64,000 nucleotides of DNA from Malurus cyaneus samueli (GCA_009741485.1 CM019236.1:42863791-42927790); one strand, 5' to 3'. Positions 27,101 through 42,100 are shown, numbered from the stretch's first letter. Numbers and translations: made by a program. Notes: generated by a model from the sequence alone, not told the origin.

Positions 27101-30100
27101 GCTTTTCCTCTGCCCCACTTTCTTTGAGTTCGGTGAGATTCTTGTTACCTTGACATACAGGACAGCTTTTTTTTTGTTGTTGTTTTTAATATGGAAACTC
27201 AGACTGTGGAAATAGGGGTGTAAGAAAACTTTGTATAACATGACAAAATGGTGATACAACCTGTAGACCCTTAGAAAAGCCAGCTTGTAATAGGTGGTTG
27301 TATTTGTAACTGTGTGCCTGGAAGCTTTGCCAACACACAACACGTGCTTTTGTACCTTTGCCAAATTGTGTCTAGGAAAGTGTAGTTTTTAGCAAAAGTA
27401 TAGATTTCCTTTTTGTCTGCCTATGTTTTCTTCCAGTCTGTTTTATTCAAGGAGTTGTTTAGAAATTGACTTATATTCTTGTCATGAAAACCTACTTTGG
27501 TACTTCAGCATGGGTGTATATATATTTATTGATACCTAATTTTGGTATCTGCACTATGCAAAATGTGATGTGACTTCAGACAAATTTTTGTCCACCTTTC
27601 AGAAACAGAAATTTTTGGGTTTTTCCTGGTTTAAATGAGTTAAAGTTACTGTTAACTGAACCGTGGTGAGTGTGTACCTTGACTCTGCACTTCTTTGTGT
27701 GAGACTAAGAATGAGGCCCTGACTCAGGGGGTTCAGTGAATGAGGTTCACTGACTCAGGACATGATTCAAGGAGACTTCTCCCTTTAAATCTGTGTGGAA
27801 AAGGTCTGTGGCAGAAGTCCACGAATGATGAAGCTTGGTTGTGGCTTATTTTTATAATAGACCAAGAAGTATGATCAGGTGCAGAAACAGAAGTGGGAAA
27901 TGCTAGTTTTCTGAGCTGACATGCTGTGCAACTTCTCTGCTTCAGTTTTAAAGGATGGTACATGTAGGTGCTGGTCTGTGTGGTGAGTGTGTACATTCTA
28001 GGGGAACCTCTGTGCTGTATTTCTAAAAGGTATTCTGCAGAAACTGGGATGTCAGGTGGCACTGCAGCAGACATGCAGCACATTAGGTGCAGACAAGGTA
28101 TCTTGTGCTCTGAGCCAGGGAGAATTTGCAAAGCCAAACTCAAGCAAGTTCTGAGGAAAGCTTCTTGGAGAGTGCACCGCAAAGTCTGCAATAAACTCCA
28201 CTGCGCGCACACACACACGTCCCTCATCCAAAGGATATCTTGCCTGCTGGAAGCTGACCATATGTGGACATAAGATAACATGACACTTTTTGTGGGCATA
28301 AGTTGATAACAATAATTTTTTCTGACTTTCTTATTCCTTGTACAACATAGTTAAATGAGAAGCATGGCTGCCTGCCATTTCCCTAACTCATGGGCTGCTG
28401 CTTTGCAGCTGCTGTTTTCTTGGTGGCAACTGTGTCTCAGAGATTTTATATCCTCAAATCCCCACCAAAGATTTTTAGACTAAAACAAGCAAATATTGTG
28501 AAGCACTTAACACTTAGTATTTAGTAGCAGATTCCACTGTACTGCAGTCTTTCTAAGCTTGGTGCACTTTTCCAAGAGCACTGTTAAGTGTTGTAAATTT
28601 CCTATAAGCTTGTTTTCAAAGGAGCTGTGGACTGAACTTGGATGCAAATCCTATCATGTGTTTGTAATTGAAAACACACTACAAGACAGGATATCAATGT
28701 AATTTGGATTTTGGATTATTATCAGATAAATTAAATTCAGAAGGGAAATGATATCTAGGTATGAAAGGAAGCACTATTAACTCATGAGCAGGTTGACTAC
28801 TCTTGTTTGCCTTCCTGTACTAGGAGGGAATAGACATAATTGAAAATCCCACTGCTGTATGCCTTCCAGTTGAAAGTTGTTCCTGTTTCTTTCAAGATTT
28901 TACTGAGTGAAAAGTTATATCTGATATTTAACCAACCAGCCTTTGGGACTTTTCTTTTTCTGGCTAAAAAGTACATGATTCAAGTATAAAGGTACATTTC
29001 AGAAAAGTGTTTTTTACTAATGGTGAGAAAAAGGAATTTTGAACATGCAAAGATATAGAAAAGGGGCAAATATTTGGCTAGTTTGGTAAATTTAGCTTTC
29101 AGTATGTGCATAAAATGTTATATTCACCATTATGTGAATCCTTCCACTGGTTTGAAGGAAGGGTAAGGTCTATGAAAAACACCTTTCTCTAGGAGGAAGG
29201 AGGCAGGAAGGGGGCCCTCAGTGCAATTATCCTGGATTAGCTAGCCAGCCTAGCGCACTCAAGGTCAGAACTTAAAGCTGACTACGGCCTCTGTTCAGTG
29301 AACAGTCCTTGCTTTCCTGCCTGTGCTTTGACAGGTGAGAAATCCCACTGAACGTGGGCAATGTTAAGCCATTGATTACAGATGACAAGCTTCTCTGAGG
29401 CTTTTACAGGAGCATTTGTTGCAGGACTGTATGCTGGTTTCAGACCTCATGCAAGAGGTTAGAGCCTGATTTCTCATGACCCTTGAAGCACAGCAAGAAA
29501 TTCCCAGACTTTATAGAATTCCCAGTGCATTAGGTGAGGTCAGGCATAAGTCAGTGCCCGGCTCTGTATGGTAGCTTGAATGAGAAGACCAGAAAATCCA
29601 TTTTGGAAAACAATGAGTTGTTAGTAATTCATGACTTGAGTGGTACAAGTCAGCACAACTTCGTGCAAAAATGCGAATCTACCAATCATAGAAAACCTTA
29701 TCTGCAGTGGGAAAAAGAAGAGGAGTGGAAATCTGTTTTGCATGCCTGACATAAGGTCCTGGCCCTGTCCATTTGTATTCCCCGTGGTGGCTCGGAGCCA
29801 TTCATTAATGTGTGTTCAGGAGTTTGTGAAAGGTTGGTGGTCTCGATGCCAGGAATGACAACGCTGAGCAGGAAGAGTTGGCCGAAGTTCAGCTGCACTT
29901 GACAAACAGGCAATCAATATTTACCAAACTCAAGTTGCCAGACTAGGGCCTGGGTTTTGAAAAGTTAATTACAGGGTTTGCTGTACACAGAGGCATTTAA
30001 ATGTTGAACCAGGCATGAAAAGAGGAGACATTTAAGTTTCTTACCAAAGGAAATAGTGAGTATGAAGCCTGAAGTCTCTTGTCTGTCTTGGCAGGAACAA

Positions 30101-33100
30101 TAGGAGTGCTTAATTTTTGAAGCTGGAAGTGGGAGGGAGTAATCTTTGCAGGCCATGACATACTTTGTTACCACCAGTGCATGATCTTCACTTCCTTCCC
30201 CACCCTGGACTCAAAATAGCTTCAGGCGGAGGAAGATATTTTTCTGCAGCTTATTTTTCTGTAGTTTATCAGATGATCTGAAAATGTACTTCATTCAAAC
30301 TAGACTAGCTTGTTTGCTAGTTGAGTTTCTCTGATGGGTGTCTGATCCTCTCACCTGCTGTTTCTTGGTCAAAAGTTAAAACTAGCATTTTGTAAAACAG
30401 TGACGACTTCAGAGCTCTTAATGCATTGCAACTACACAGTGTTATAAAAGGCCTTATTAGGCAGTGATTATTGATGAGGTGATGTGAAAGATGCACCACT
30501 AAAATATGTAATAGTGTGGTAGTAACTCGCTGCTTTCCTGGATGACTGTGACAGTCCTGTGCAGTTTTCCGTACTCTTGTGATACTTAAGAGATTTCCTG
30601 TTTAATGTAATGGGGAGGATACTGGCTCTTAAAATGGATTCACACCTCTCTGACAGCTTGGCAGATTCTTACAGTTTTAACAGGATCTTCTAGGGGGAGC
30701 AATTTTCACCCTTTGATTTCCTCTTCTTGTGGCTATTGTGTGGCCACTGAGCGCTGTAGGAAATGAAAACCTCATGTCCTGTTTTTTGAGTGTTCCAGAT
30801 ATCTCTCCAACATTGTACCTGTGCCTTCTAACTTTGTCCTAGTGCTCCTAAAACACTGCTGTTTTTTTTTCGTACCCTTGCACAGCAGAAACGGAAAACA
30901 ATTTCGAGGGAATTGAGAGCAAGTTTTCCTTACGGACGCCTGCAGAGCCTGATGAGGATGTCTGCTACCTGGTTCCTGGGCAGGTGAACAGCCTAGCACA
31001 GTGCAACTTCAATCACACCAGCAAAACCTTTGTGGTCATCCATGGGTGGACGGTAAGACAAAGTGGGAGGAATCTCCCTTTTAACCACACGTGTGACCAG
31101 CTGCGCAGAGCTGTCTCACAGGTATGTTAATATATCTCTTTTTTTAATTAAAATCCCCCAAACCAACAGGTGACAGGGATGTATGAAAGCTGGGTGCCGA
31201 AGCTGGTGGATGCTCTGTACAAGAGGGAGCCCGATTCAAATGTCATTGTGGTGGACTGGCTGGTCCGGGCTCAGCAGCACTACCCGGTGTCTGCGGCATA
31301 CACCAGGCTGGTGGGGAGAGATGTTGCCACCTTTATTGACTGGATGGAGGTAAGACATTCTACATAATGTCCTAGGGGACAAAACAACAATGATCTGTGT
31401 TAATCATCTCCTGTCAGGTACATGGGGTTAGACTCTTGCAGAGTGTAGTTCTGCTGGACTGGTAAAATTCCAGCGTTAGTTGCTGGTTATCTCCTACTCA
31501 GAGACATTTTGTAGTGCCTTCCAGAAACTTTACCTTGTGGTCTGTGGAGCCCTGCAAGCCCACAGGATTTCTGAAGGCACTGTGAGAAGGAGCTATGAAA
31601 CACAGGTTCCTGTATGTTATACAGTAGCCAGCTCTTGGGAATCAGAAATATGCCCGGCCTGTGGAAAATACGTGGGAGATCCAGAAACTGATGGGGAGAG
31701 GGTGTCTGAAAACCTGTGTAATACACAGCCCTGTGTTCTTCCCTTTATTCTGCTTTCCCCTCAGCTTAGATTTCAGCCATAAATTAGTTAGATCAAGAAA
31801 TCTATTATGGAACAAAATTATGTGTTTCTTCTATTATTCATAGCTCAGACAAAGACCCCAGTATTAACAAAACACTTTATTTCATATCTTCTGATTTTTT
31901 TTTGTGTTTGGCTTTGAACTAAGAACAAATTATTCTCTTCTGCAGGAGCAATTCAATTATCCTCTCAACAATCTCCACTTGCTGGGGTACAGTCTGGGGG
32001 CTCATGCTGCTGGGATTGCTGGGAACCTGACCAAAAAGAAGGTGAACAGAATTACTGGTAAGAAAACTTGTGACTATAGAGTGGAGAGTCCTGTCTGTTC
32101 CATACTCAAACATTGTATTCCACTGAAAATCACCAGAATAATTGTTGCTTGCTGGGATTACTTTGGTTATGTGTTCATGATTTAATGGAACAGCAGAGTT
32201 GATATTTCTGTTGTGGAAATGGAAAAAGATTGAGAAAATAACAGCAAGGGTGGTGACTGAGAAACCTTAATTTGCTTCTTCACAAGAAATGAGTGAGTAG
32301 GCCATTATGAAAGAGTAGTTGAGCGGGTCAGCTGACCAATCCATGGCTTGGAAAAGGTCAAAGTATTTTTTGCAGCATGAGAAATTCAGCTGATGGTCTG
32401 AATCCTGATTGTCTGATGACTGCTCCGAGGCAGTCATCCTCGGAGCTGATGGGAGCCATTGTAAAACAACAGGAAGCAAATCCTGCTGCAGCAAGTTTGG
32501 CACCCGCAGTACTCTTTGCCATGGGATGATACAGTTGCAAGAAGTTTATATGGGCTCAAAGGGAGACTGGACAGATAACCAGAAAAAAATCAGTGTGGCT
32601 TATTAAAAAGTTAACAGGCTCAAGAAATATTCTGGGCTGGAAATAATACTGTGAGAAATTGGGAACGAGGAAGGGAGCACATATATAGTCACCCTGTTGC
32701 TATGTGTGCTTAGATGTCTGTTGAAGGTGATTTTTGGAGACGGAGAAGTATGTTAGACAAGGCAGAGTGCAAAGCCACTGGGGGCTGGTTTACAGCCCAG
32801 CATCTGGAGAGCTGAGCCCCTAGCACTGATCTCAGTGACAAAGGAATTGCCAGCATCAGCAAATGAGGCTAAGAAAATTACTCATCTGTGGTGTCTTTGT
32901 AGCTGAGAGAGCTTGGGAGCAGCATTCAGAAGAGAGCCTAGCTCCTGGCACCCTTTAATCTTTCACCTGAGCCTGGCTGTGATCCCAGATCCATGGGCAT
33001 GCTGAGAGATGGGCTAGGCAGCAGTCACATCCAGAAATGTCAAGTCCTGAGAGGTAGCAGATGAAAATCAGGAGGCCAAAGCTCTAGTCCCTCTGCCCTT

Positions 33101-36100
33101 CCTTTCTCTGAGTTGCAGCTTTCACTGAGGTTCCCAAGACACTGACATGCCAGTAATACTCTGCTGTGCCTCCGGAGTTGCTCTTGGTGCTGAGGATGAG
33201 CTTTTCCCTGGGAAAAGCACAGGGAGCAATGTAATGCAATCCCTGAAGCCCTCACAGCTGAGGGGAGGCAGCTCAGACCTGGGGATGCCAACAGTGAGTG
33301 AGCAGCACGGGTGCTGTCCTCAGCTCAGGGCTGCAGTAAAGACACATCCCTTCATCTCTGCCTTCAGCCGACTCTCAGCTGTCTGGACAGGAGACAGCAC
33401 TTGTTCACTGGCAGAGTAGTTCTGGGCTTTTTTTTTTGGTGTCAGTGTTGATGCAGCTTGACAGTTGACCATGATGGTCCTCTTCCCCTTAGATACGTAG
33501 ACAGTGAAACTTTCATTTATGTTTCCCGCTTGTTCCCTTGGCATGCAGTTGTCAGCAAGAGTTTTCCATACTTCAGACACTTCAGATACAAGTTACAACT
33601 CTCTACAAGAGAGGAAGACATTGAGAAAATACTTGTGAGCTTGTTTCTTCCATCCATTGGAAATGCTACAGCTCTGAGGAAGCTGGCTGGGCTTCCTTCC
33701 ATGTGTTTGCATACACTTTTATTTTTTTTAGACAGTGACAACATTTCCAGGTAGTGCATTTGATTCTCCTGCATACATGAATGTTATTTAAATGATCCCT
33801 CTGTAATGTCTGCAGGAAAACCAACATTGTACTCAATACTCCAGCCCAGCGTGGCAGCTGAGTTTGGCATTTGCTGTCAATGTCAGTGTCTTTGGCAGAC
33901 AATAATCTCAGTTTTTCATTGTGGCTTGCCCCACAAAGGGCTGGATCCTGCTGGTCCTACCTTTGAGTACGCTGATGAGCTCACCCGCCTGTCCCCGGAC
34001 GATGCTGACTTTGTGGATGTCCTGCACACCTACACCCGAGGTTCCCCAGACCGCAGCATTGGGATCCAGAAGCCTGTTGGACACATTGATATCTATCCCA
34101 ATGGTGGAGGTTTCCAGCCGGGCTGCAACCTGGGAGAAGCTCTGCGTCTGATTGCTGAAAAGGGCTTTGGAGGTGAGTGTGCTCTGATGCAAACAATAAA
34201 ACAGAGGGAAACCTGAATAACCCTGCAAGGTGTCTTGCAAGGAAAGATCTCCGAGAGGCACAGGGATATGCTCTTTCAAGTGCTTTTAAAAATCATCCTG
34301 TAAACCACAGTCCTGGCATAGTGGATCATACCTGTTGACAGCATTGCTCAGGGGTTTATATCATTTTATATCCACTCGTGTATGCATATTGTACATTTTA
34401 ATTTTTTCAAGATGTGGATCAGCTGGTGAAATGCTCCCATGAGCGATCCATCCACCTCTTCATTGACTCCCTCCTCAATGAGGAAAAGCCCAGCATGGCC
34501 TACCGCTGCAACACAAAGGAGGCCTTCGAGAAGGGCCTCTGCCTGAGCTGCCGCAAGAACCGCTGCAACAATTTGGGCTACAAGGTCAACAGAGTGAGGA
34601 CAAAGAGAAACACCAAAATGTACTTGAAAACCCGTGCTCAGATGCCCTATAAAGGTAGGTGAGCAAGGCTGGGTACTTGTGCTCATGTGTGTGTCACGGT
34701 GGGCATGTGCTGCAGATCACAATCCTGTGGTGAGCAGAGGTGAAGCTGAGCTGCAGTTTGCCATTGAATTCAAGTTTCAGAGAAGTGTGATCTTGCTCAA
34801 GGTGTGGAGGTGTGGGGTAGAGCACAAAAAGAAAGGAATTTGTGATCAATTTCTAAGTAGCCAAAGTTAGACTTACTCTGCTGCCCAATCACTTGGAACA
34901 GCTGAGTCTTACAAAATTTTCAGTGTTTTTCATCCAGATGATTACTTCCTTCTGTTGGGACAAGAATTAGTAGAACTCATTCTGATTAGCAACTTATTTA
35001 AAGATATGCAAACATCTGATCTGTGCCTTTGGTAGTATGTTTGCTAGAGGAGCACCAGTCCTCGAAATATCACAGCACTTCTTGACTCCAGTTGCTGCTG
35101 TGGGAGGTCTGAGAAGGACAGTGCTAGAGAGAACTGGGAGGTTTTCAGCGAGGAAAATAGCTTCTGAGTTGGGTTTTACTGCTTTATTTTCCTCCCTAGC
35201 TTTGCCTGTGTGCTTATAGTGCATGTTGTGTGATGCACCAGCAATCAAAAAGCACTTTGCTGCAGTGTAAGAACTGCTGCAAGACTGGTGTTCAGCTGGC
35301 TGCCTAATCTGCAGTGTCAATGGGTTGATTTTTTTTTTTTCCTTCCTTTTACCAAAGCTCCTGTAAGAGGTGGGCACAGCTCACTTTTTTAAAGTCAAGG
35401 ACAGCAAGTCTTACATGTTCAATACCAGGTTTAAAGGTGATACTGCACACTCTGGGGTTATTACAGTGGCAGCTTGAACGCAGAGTTTAGTTGCAAGAAC
35501 TGCAAAGGTGTTCTTTAATGGTGATTGGCTTATTTACTAATATTTACTTTCTCACAAAAATTGTTCCCTGGATACCTGCGGGGAAAAAACCCTTATTTTA
35601 GTGAAGTTACATATTCTAGACTAGGATTTTCAGAGGTAAGGCAGAGTGGTTTTGTCACCAGCTGTCTCTTTGGAACTGATTTCTAATGGTTTTTTTTTTT
35701 TTTTTATTCTTCCAGTCTTCTATATCAGGCAAGATGCATTCTTTTGGAAAGGTAATCAACCAAGACAAACCAGCCATTCCTGATCTCTCTCTTGGCACTC
35801 TGGATGAGAGTGAGAACATTGCTTTCACACTGTGAGTAACTACTGAACAACTGAAAATACTGTTGAATTCACCTAAATTTGTTAAAGCCTCAAGTGAAAA
35901 ATTTGCTGTAGCTCCTGCTACAGTAAACTTACAGAATTCAGAATCTGCTTCTTGTCCTTGATCAGGGAGTTGCATTCACTTCTGAAACTGATGAACCAAA
36001 CCCTACAGGAGGTCTTTTTGATAAGACATTTGAAATATTGAAATGTGAAGTCTGACCTGTGACTCAACCTAACAGGGGTTTTTCTAGTGCTTCCTTGTTT

Positions 36101-39100
36101 TCTTTTCAGTGTCCTTATACCATGTTCCAACTATGTTAAATCTTTTTAAAAGTAGACTTATGGGTCTGAGGGCCCCAGTGCATAAGCTGAGGCAGACATG
36201 GGATTTGCTTTCACAGCTCTGCAAATGCACAGAAATTTGTGTGTACATCCCTGAACATGGGCTGGCAGGGGATGGAGCTGCAAAGCACCCAAGTCTGTTT
36301 TCTGCTCTGAGGAATGTAAACTGTCTCTGGGTGGTGTTTGTCTGGCTTTTCTGAGAGTTACCAGCACAGGAGGGGACAACCTTTGCCCAGCAGACTGTCC
36401 CGGGGTTTTACCAGCCTGATCACAGAAGGCTATTGTCTCTACAAAAGCTTAAGGCGTTTTTTTTTTCCTTATTTGATCCATCAGAATGATGCAGAAAGGT
36501 GTTTCCTTCTTTGGAGTACAAAAATTCCAGCCTGAATTTTCTTTTTCTGTCCAAGAGTTTCAGGATTTTGTTTGTTTTGTTTTTTCTTATTCTCTTTGCC
36601 ACAGGCCTGAAATCTCCTCAAACAAGACCTTCTCCTTCCTGATTTACACAGAAGTGGATATTGGAGATCTGCTTATGCTGAAGCTGCAGTGGGAAAAAGA
36701 CACCTTTTTCAGCTGGTCAGACTGGTGGACTCCTTTTACATTTGACATCCAGAGAGTCAGAGTGAAATCAGGAGAAACTCAGAAAAAGTAACTTCTTTTG
36801 TTATAAGCTGTACTAATTTTAATTGACAGTGCTTCCGATTTCTGCTATCTCATGAGCTGGTTCAAACATGTTAAGCAGTTACAAATAGGTGCAACGTTGA
36901 TAATTGGGGCTCCAGTGGTATCAAACCACCATTTATATCAGCCAGATTCAGTTGTTTACTTTCACTGCAATTTGCAATTTGTAGTCTTACTCCTACGCAA
37001 TTAATTTGTACCCTACTGTTGTAACTTTAGGTTAGTTACAATATGCAGGCGAGTATCTTCATGAACCAGCACCAGTCACTGTATTTGCAATTTCTCTCAT
37101 CTTTTTTCATGCTGGGTGTTTGCATAAGTTTTGTCACAAAGAGCCTGCTTCAGTGGAGATTTTTAGAAATCCTTCCAAAAGTGTGTTTGCACAAGAAATT
37201 GTTGCTTAGTTAAGCTGGATTTTCTTAGGGGTTGAAAACCTGAATGGTGGGTGAAAAACTGAAACACATGACTGCTTCAGGACATTGCTAATGCGTGAAT
37301 GTTAAAACATCAAAGTCTGNNNNNNNNNNNNNNNNNNNNNNNNNTAGCCCAGAGAGACAGAGGGGTATCTCTTAGTGAATATAATGTCTCATGGTGGGCC
37401 AGAAGATGGTGCCAGACTCTTCCATGATTTCCCATGACAGGATTTGAGGAGCAATGGCCATTACCCAGACAGAGAAATTCCGATGACAACATGAGGGAAG
37501 GACTCCTGATGTTCAGAACTCTGAACAGGCTCCCCAGGAAGTTGTAGGTCCCCTACTCTTGGAAAATTCCAAATCCACCTTCTTGTGTTTCCTGTTCACG
37601 GTGCCTCAGGTGACCCCTCCTTGGAAGGGATTTGAACTAAGTAATCTCCAGACAATCCTCCAACCCCACTATTTTGTGATTTTTGTACATACACAAACCA
37701 AGAGTGGAGTAAGTGATCTTAACAGTCTGCTTTCATGTATGTTCCTCTACACTTGCTTGTATATTCTTCTAAAATTAAAATGTGTGCAAAATGTAGAAAG
37801 AAATTATGGCATCATAGAAAAATAAGGATTCAGGAAAATATTACTGAGTTGTATTAGCCATCATCCAACTCCAAATTGGCCTGAGGGAGCTCAGATTAAT
37901 TCTTTTCCCCTGCATGCAGGCAAGTGAGTTTTATAGAGTTTGGTATTCATCAATCTGTATTTACAAATCCTCTTTCAAAGAATGCATTTATTTCCACTTC
38001 GATTAGTTCAGGGTTATGTAAAGAAGATCTGAGTGTGGTAATAAAATGGTAGGAAACAGAACTCAACATAATGTTTATTTCGTGGACATCTTTGCCTTCA
38101 GTCCAAGTTAGTAAGTGTGTATTAAATGAATGATGAGGTGTTCTCTCAAGGATAAATATTCCTTGTCTCACTCTTAGAATTATTAATATAGGATACAAAC
38201 ACACATATAAAATAATATTATGGGTTTTTTCTGACTAACATAGACTAGCATGAAATTGGATCTTTCCCAGCAAACACATGGCACACATGCAACGACGAAA
38301 ACTCTTTTAGAGAGAGCCTGTGTTCCTGTTCAACAGCACTTGTCTACATCAGCAATGAATAATAGAGAAAAAAAGGTATGAATAAGGTGATTGTTCTGAC
38401 AGGATATGGATCCAAGTCCCCAAGTGTTTATCTGGCACAGAGGAAATCCACAGATTTCTGCTTTTCTTAAATTTTAAGTAGCATGCACATTGCAATGAGA
38501 AGGGAGTTCCATCTGGTCCTTTTTACCGATCAACTTATGGAGAACTCAAACACTCTTTTGTATCCAATACAGTACCTTTTTCTCCGAGTCTGTGAGTTTT
38601 AAACCAATGTGGGGCTTAAGAGAAGCTTAACAGAAAGGCAAGGAAAATGTTGGCAGGACCTTAGATAGAGTGACACTGTCTCCGCTCTGGGGGTGGAGCA
38701 GGGTTGCCTTGCAAAGAGTTACACGAAATTTATTCAGGGTCCTGTGCAGTCATGGACAGGGAGACAGGGCGTGGTAGGAGGAAGGATGCTGAATTCTGCA
38801 AACTTGCCAAAGAGGAATGAAAGGAAGTGGAAAACAGGATTCATCAGCAACTAGGAATAAGTTTGGAGAGAAGGTCATGGAGACTTATAACACACAAAAT
38901 GTCCAAGCATCTGGTCTAAGCTGGGGTAAGAAACACAGTTCTCCATGCTTCGGTTACGTAAAAGCTTCTTCAGGATCTTTGCCAACTTGGTTACATTCTT
39001 GAGAAAATGCTCCCATTGCTTACCCCCACCCTAATGCCCAGAAAATCTTGAAGGCAATGGGTCGACTATCTTGACACCTAAGGGTCTTTCATAGGATCTG

Positions 39101-42100
39101 GCTCAAAAAGTGGCTTGAGAAACAAAATGTCAGGACGAGTCAGTCAGAAAAGCACCACTGAGCAATGAAACATCTCAGAGAGGGTTGCTAAAACACTGAC
39201 AAGAAGCCCAATAAACCTTAATACAGAAGATTGCCCTCTTTTTCGCTCTCCTAATCCTTCCCATGCAAGTTCAAAATATCTCTTCAAATCAGGGGAGATG
39301 AAGACTGGGAAAGGACACCCAATTTTGTGCTGTTGCTTCAGCCTTTTCATTAAAAAAATACAGCCATGAAAAATATGTTTTTTTTTAGTTTACACCAAGT
39401 ATTGGAGTTAAAATATTGTCAAAAGAATTTCCCCAGCATTCCTAATGAGTTTCTCCCAGGTCTTTAAATCGCTGATTTAAAGAGAAAAAATAGAACTACC
39501 AGCAAACGCATGAACACAGCTCTTAAATTAAAAAGGGGGAGAAAGAACATTTTTCATTTTTCATCAGCCTTGTGTAGTTCATTTGGCTTACTCTCCATCA
39601 CTGCTCGTGCTCAGGACATTAGAGAAGTGCGTACTAATTGGAGTCTTTCTGTTCATGGAGCCCTGACCTTGAGTTTCTCTGTCTAAGGCCTGGAAATGAA
39701 ACCAGAGAGGATTAAGATCTCTTACTTTACCCTTGTGCTGAAAACTTCCTACTAAAGGGCAAAAGTTTTGCCAGATAAACAAAAAAATTTGGCTTAATTT
39801 GTTGGGTTATAAATACATAAAAAGGGGGAAATTAGTCATCAGATGAAACATATAAATAATAGCATTCAATTACCTTCCAAGGAATCTGTGGGGGATGTCC
39901 TGGCGGAATAATTTGCTTAAGGCCAAAGGCATTTTTCTTCCCCCCCTTTGGGGGGGGGGGGCTTTTTCCCTTCTTTAATTATTCCCTTTTCTGATATGTG
40001 ATTCTAGTTTTTAAACTTTATTATATCTGCTTTTTATTCTGTAAATCTGGTGATCTTTCATAGCTGGTCATATATATTTTCCTTAGATTAGTTGTTATGG
40101 ACTAAAACATTTTAATGGATACCAAACAGTGTAAAAAAAAAAAATTAACTTTAGGTTACCTAGCCTCTGGGCACACTCCATTTTTCTGGATGTCAAGAAA
40201 CTTAAAATTCAAGAAAGAATGTTTAACTCCTGTTGTGCAAGGTCTTGCTATGTTGTTTTTGCCAATTACGATGGTACCTGCTGCCAAATCAAAGACCCCT
40301 CCTTCCTTCGATGCCTGTTCTTAGAACATTTCTGCTCTCGCTTTTTGCCTCGTTTTGATTTTGTTGGATTTGTCATTCAAAATTTCTGCCGACAGAGTAA
40401 CAAAATTCTCCAACATTTAGATTTCTGTCAAGTCTGCCTGGCTGATCAAGGCTGTCAAGAACAGGACCCAACCATTTTAGCTATTTGTGTTTCTTGCCTG
40501 TGCAGTCTGGCAGCAGCGAGAGGAATGTAAGGATTGGTTGACCATGCCGCTTCAAGCAAGACTCAGCAGGACCTGGAAGGAGTAAAGCACCTGAACAGGG
40601 TTAGGTTGCCACACCAGAGCAGTGAGCTCGACACGGAGAGCATCCTGATATGGCTCCCATTGCCCATGCCTAGGCCTGCAAGAGAGCAAGGAGCAGCGTG
40701 AATTTGCTTGGGATTGTCTTGGTTTCAACCTTCCTAAAAAAGCCCCCATGTGTTACAAATTACTGTGTTATTGTGTGTTGTCCGTCTCTCAGGTAGCTTT
40801 TTTTTTTATTGTGTATGATTTCTTTCTTAACTTTAAGTAGGGTGCGTATTTATATCACTGCAATTATCAGTTTTTCTGTGTCGCCATAAAATAGATGCTT
40901 TTACTTCCAGAGAGGCAGGGAATATTTTGTGAGGAACTCATCCAGTGCTATGTTTAACTAGTGCCTGAGCACATCATGCCTGACAATCACGGCACACAGT
41001 GTTGGAACATGCCTAAGAGTATCAAAAGACAAGAAAGATTGAGCTTGTGCTTGCATTTTAATCTGGTGCTTATGCCAAATGGAACAAAAGTTCTTTCTTG
41101 TGAGAAAAGACATTCAAAAAATACCACATGCCAACTGAAAGTTTTTGCCTAGCCTGAGTGGAGTTTTGATTATGCTCTTACTGAAGCCAGTTGGCCCTCT
41201 CTCTAAGCACAAGACTGGTAGCATTCTCCCTACGTACACCAGTCACCCATTGAGGGTTCTAATCCCAAAATTAAAGTGCAGTCCAAAGGAAGCTCGTGCA
41301 GCACAACTTCTCAGCTTATGGAGCAAGAACAAAAAGCTCCTGAATGAAACCCCAGAGAAAAAAAACAAGGCCTGATACAAGCCTGAGGAATCTGGCAAAA
41401 ACAAAACTTAAGAAGTCTTTTTCAGTGCTTTCTTTTGAAATGTGTGAATTATTCTTAGCACCTTTTTAACTGCTGCTAGCATGTTCACTCCGTTCCTACT
41501 CTTCCTAATTTCTGTATTGGAATGTGCCCTTGTTCACTACTTAGAAGATTCAGGTTATTACGCTAATTGTAGGTACAAAAGCTTCTGGAGTGGAACAATA
41601 TGAAACAGCCCCGCTTCCTGGTCTTTTGAGTACAGTAACATACGACCAGACAGCGTCTAGAGCACTGAATTGTCTCACGGTGGGGTGATGAACAGCGCAA
41701 ATATCCAGGTCATTGCAAGGATGAGACTGATGACATGTGTCAGCTTCCACAGGAAGCCTACAATGAAGGACAGTGTTTATCTCGACGGATGATTGGGAGA
41801 TGACATCATTGGAATTCACTGCACCCCCACATCACACCCGCTGATATCCAGTGGACCCATTTGCATCTGATTTCTGATGGTGGTGCAGTCTGTCTGATGT
41901 TAACTTCGAGCTGTTATGGGAAGGCATGCTGGCGTAGTGAAGCAGAATGAGCACCACACACGATGCCGAAGCATGAGGACAAGCTTGAGTGGGATTTCTG
42001 GCCAAGGATGTCGCCTTCCGCGATCTCTTGTCGATTCCGTGTTCTCCGTGTTGCAGCCACTGGAGAATGCTAATCCCTGTTGATTCACTTATGCATAAAT

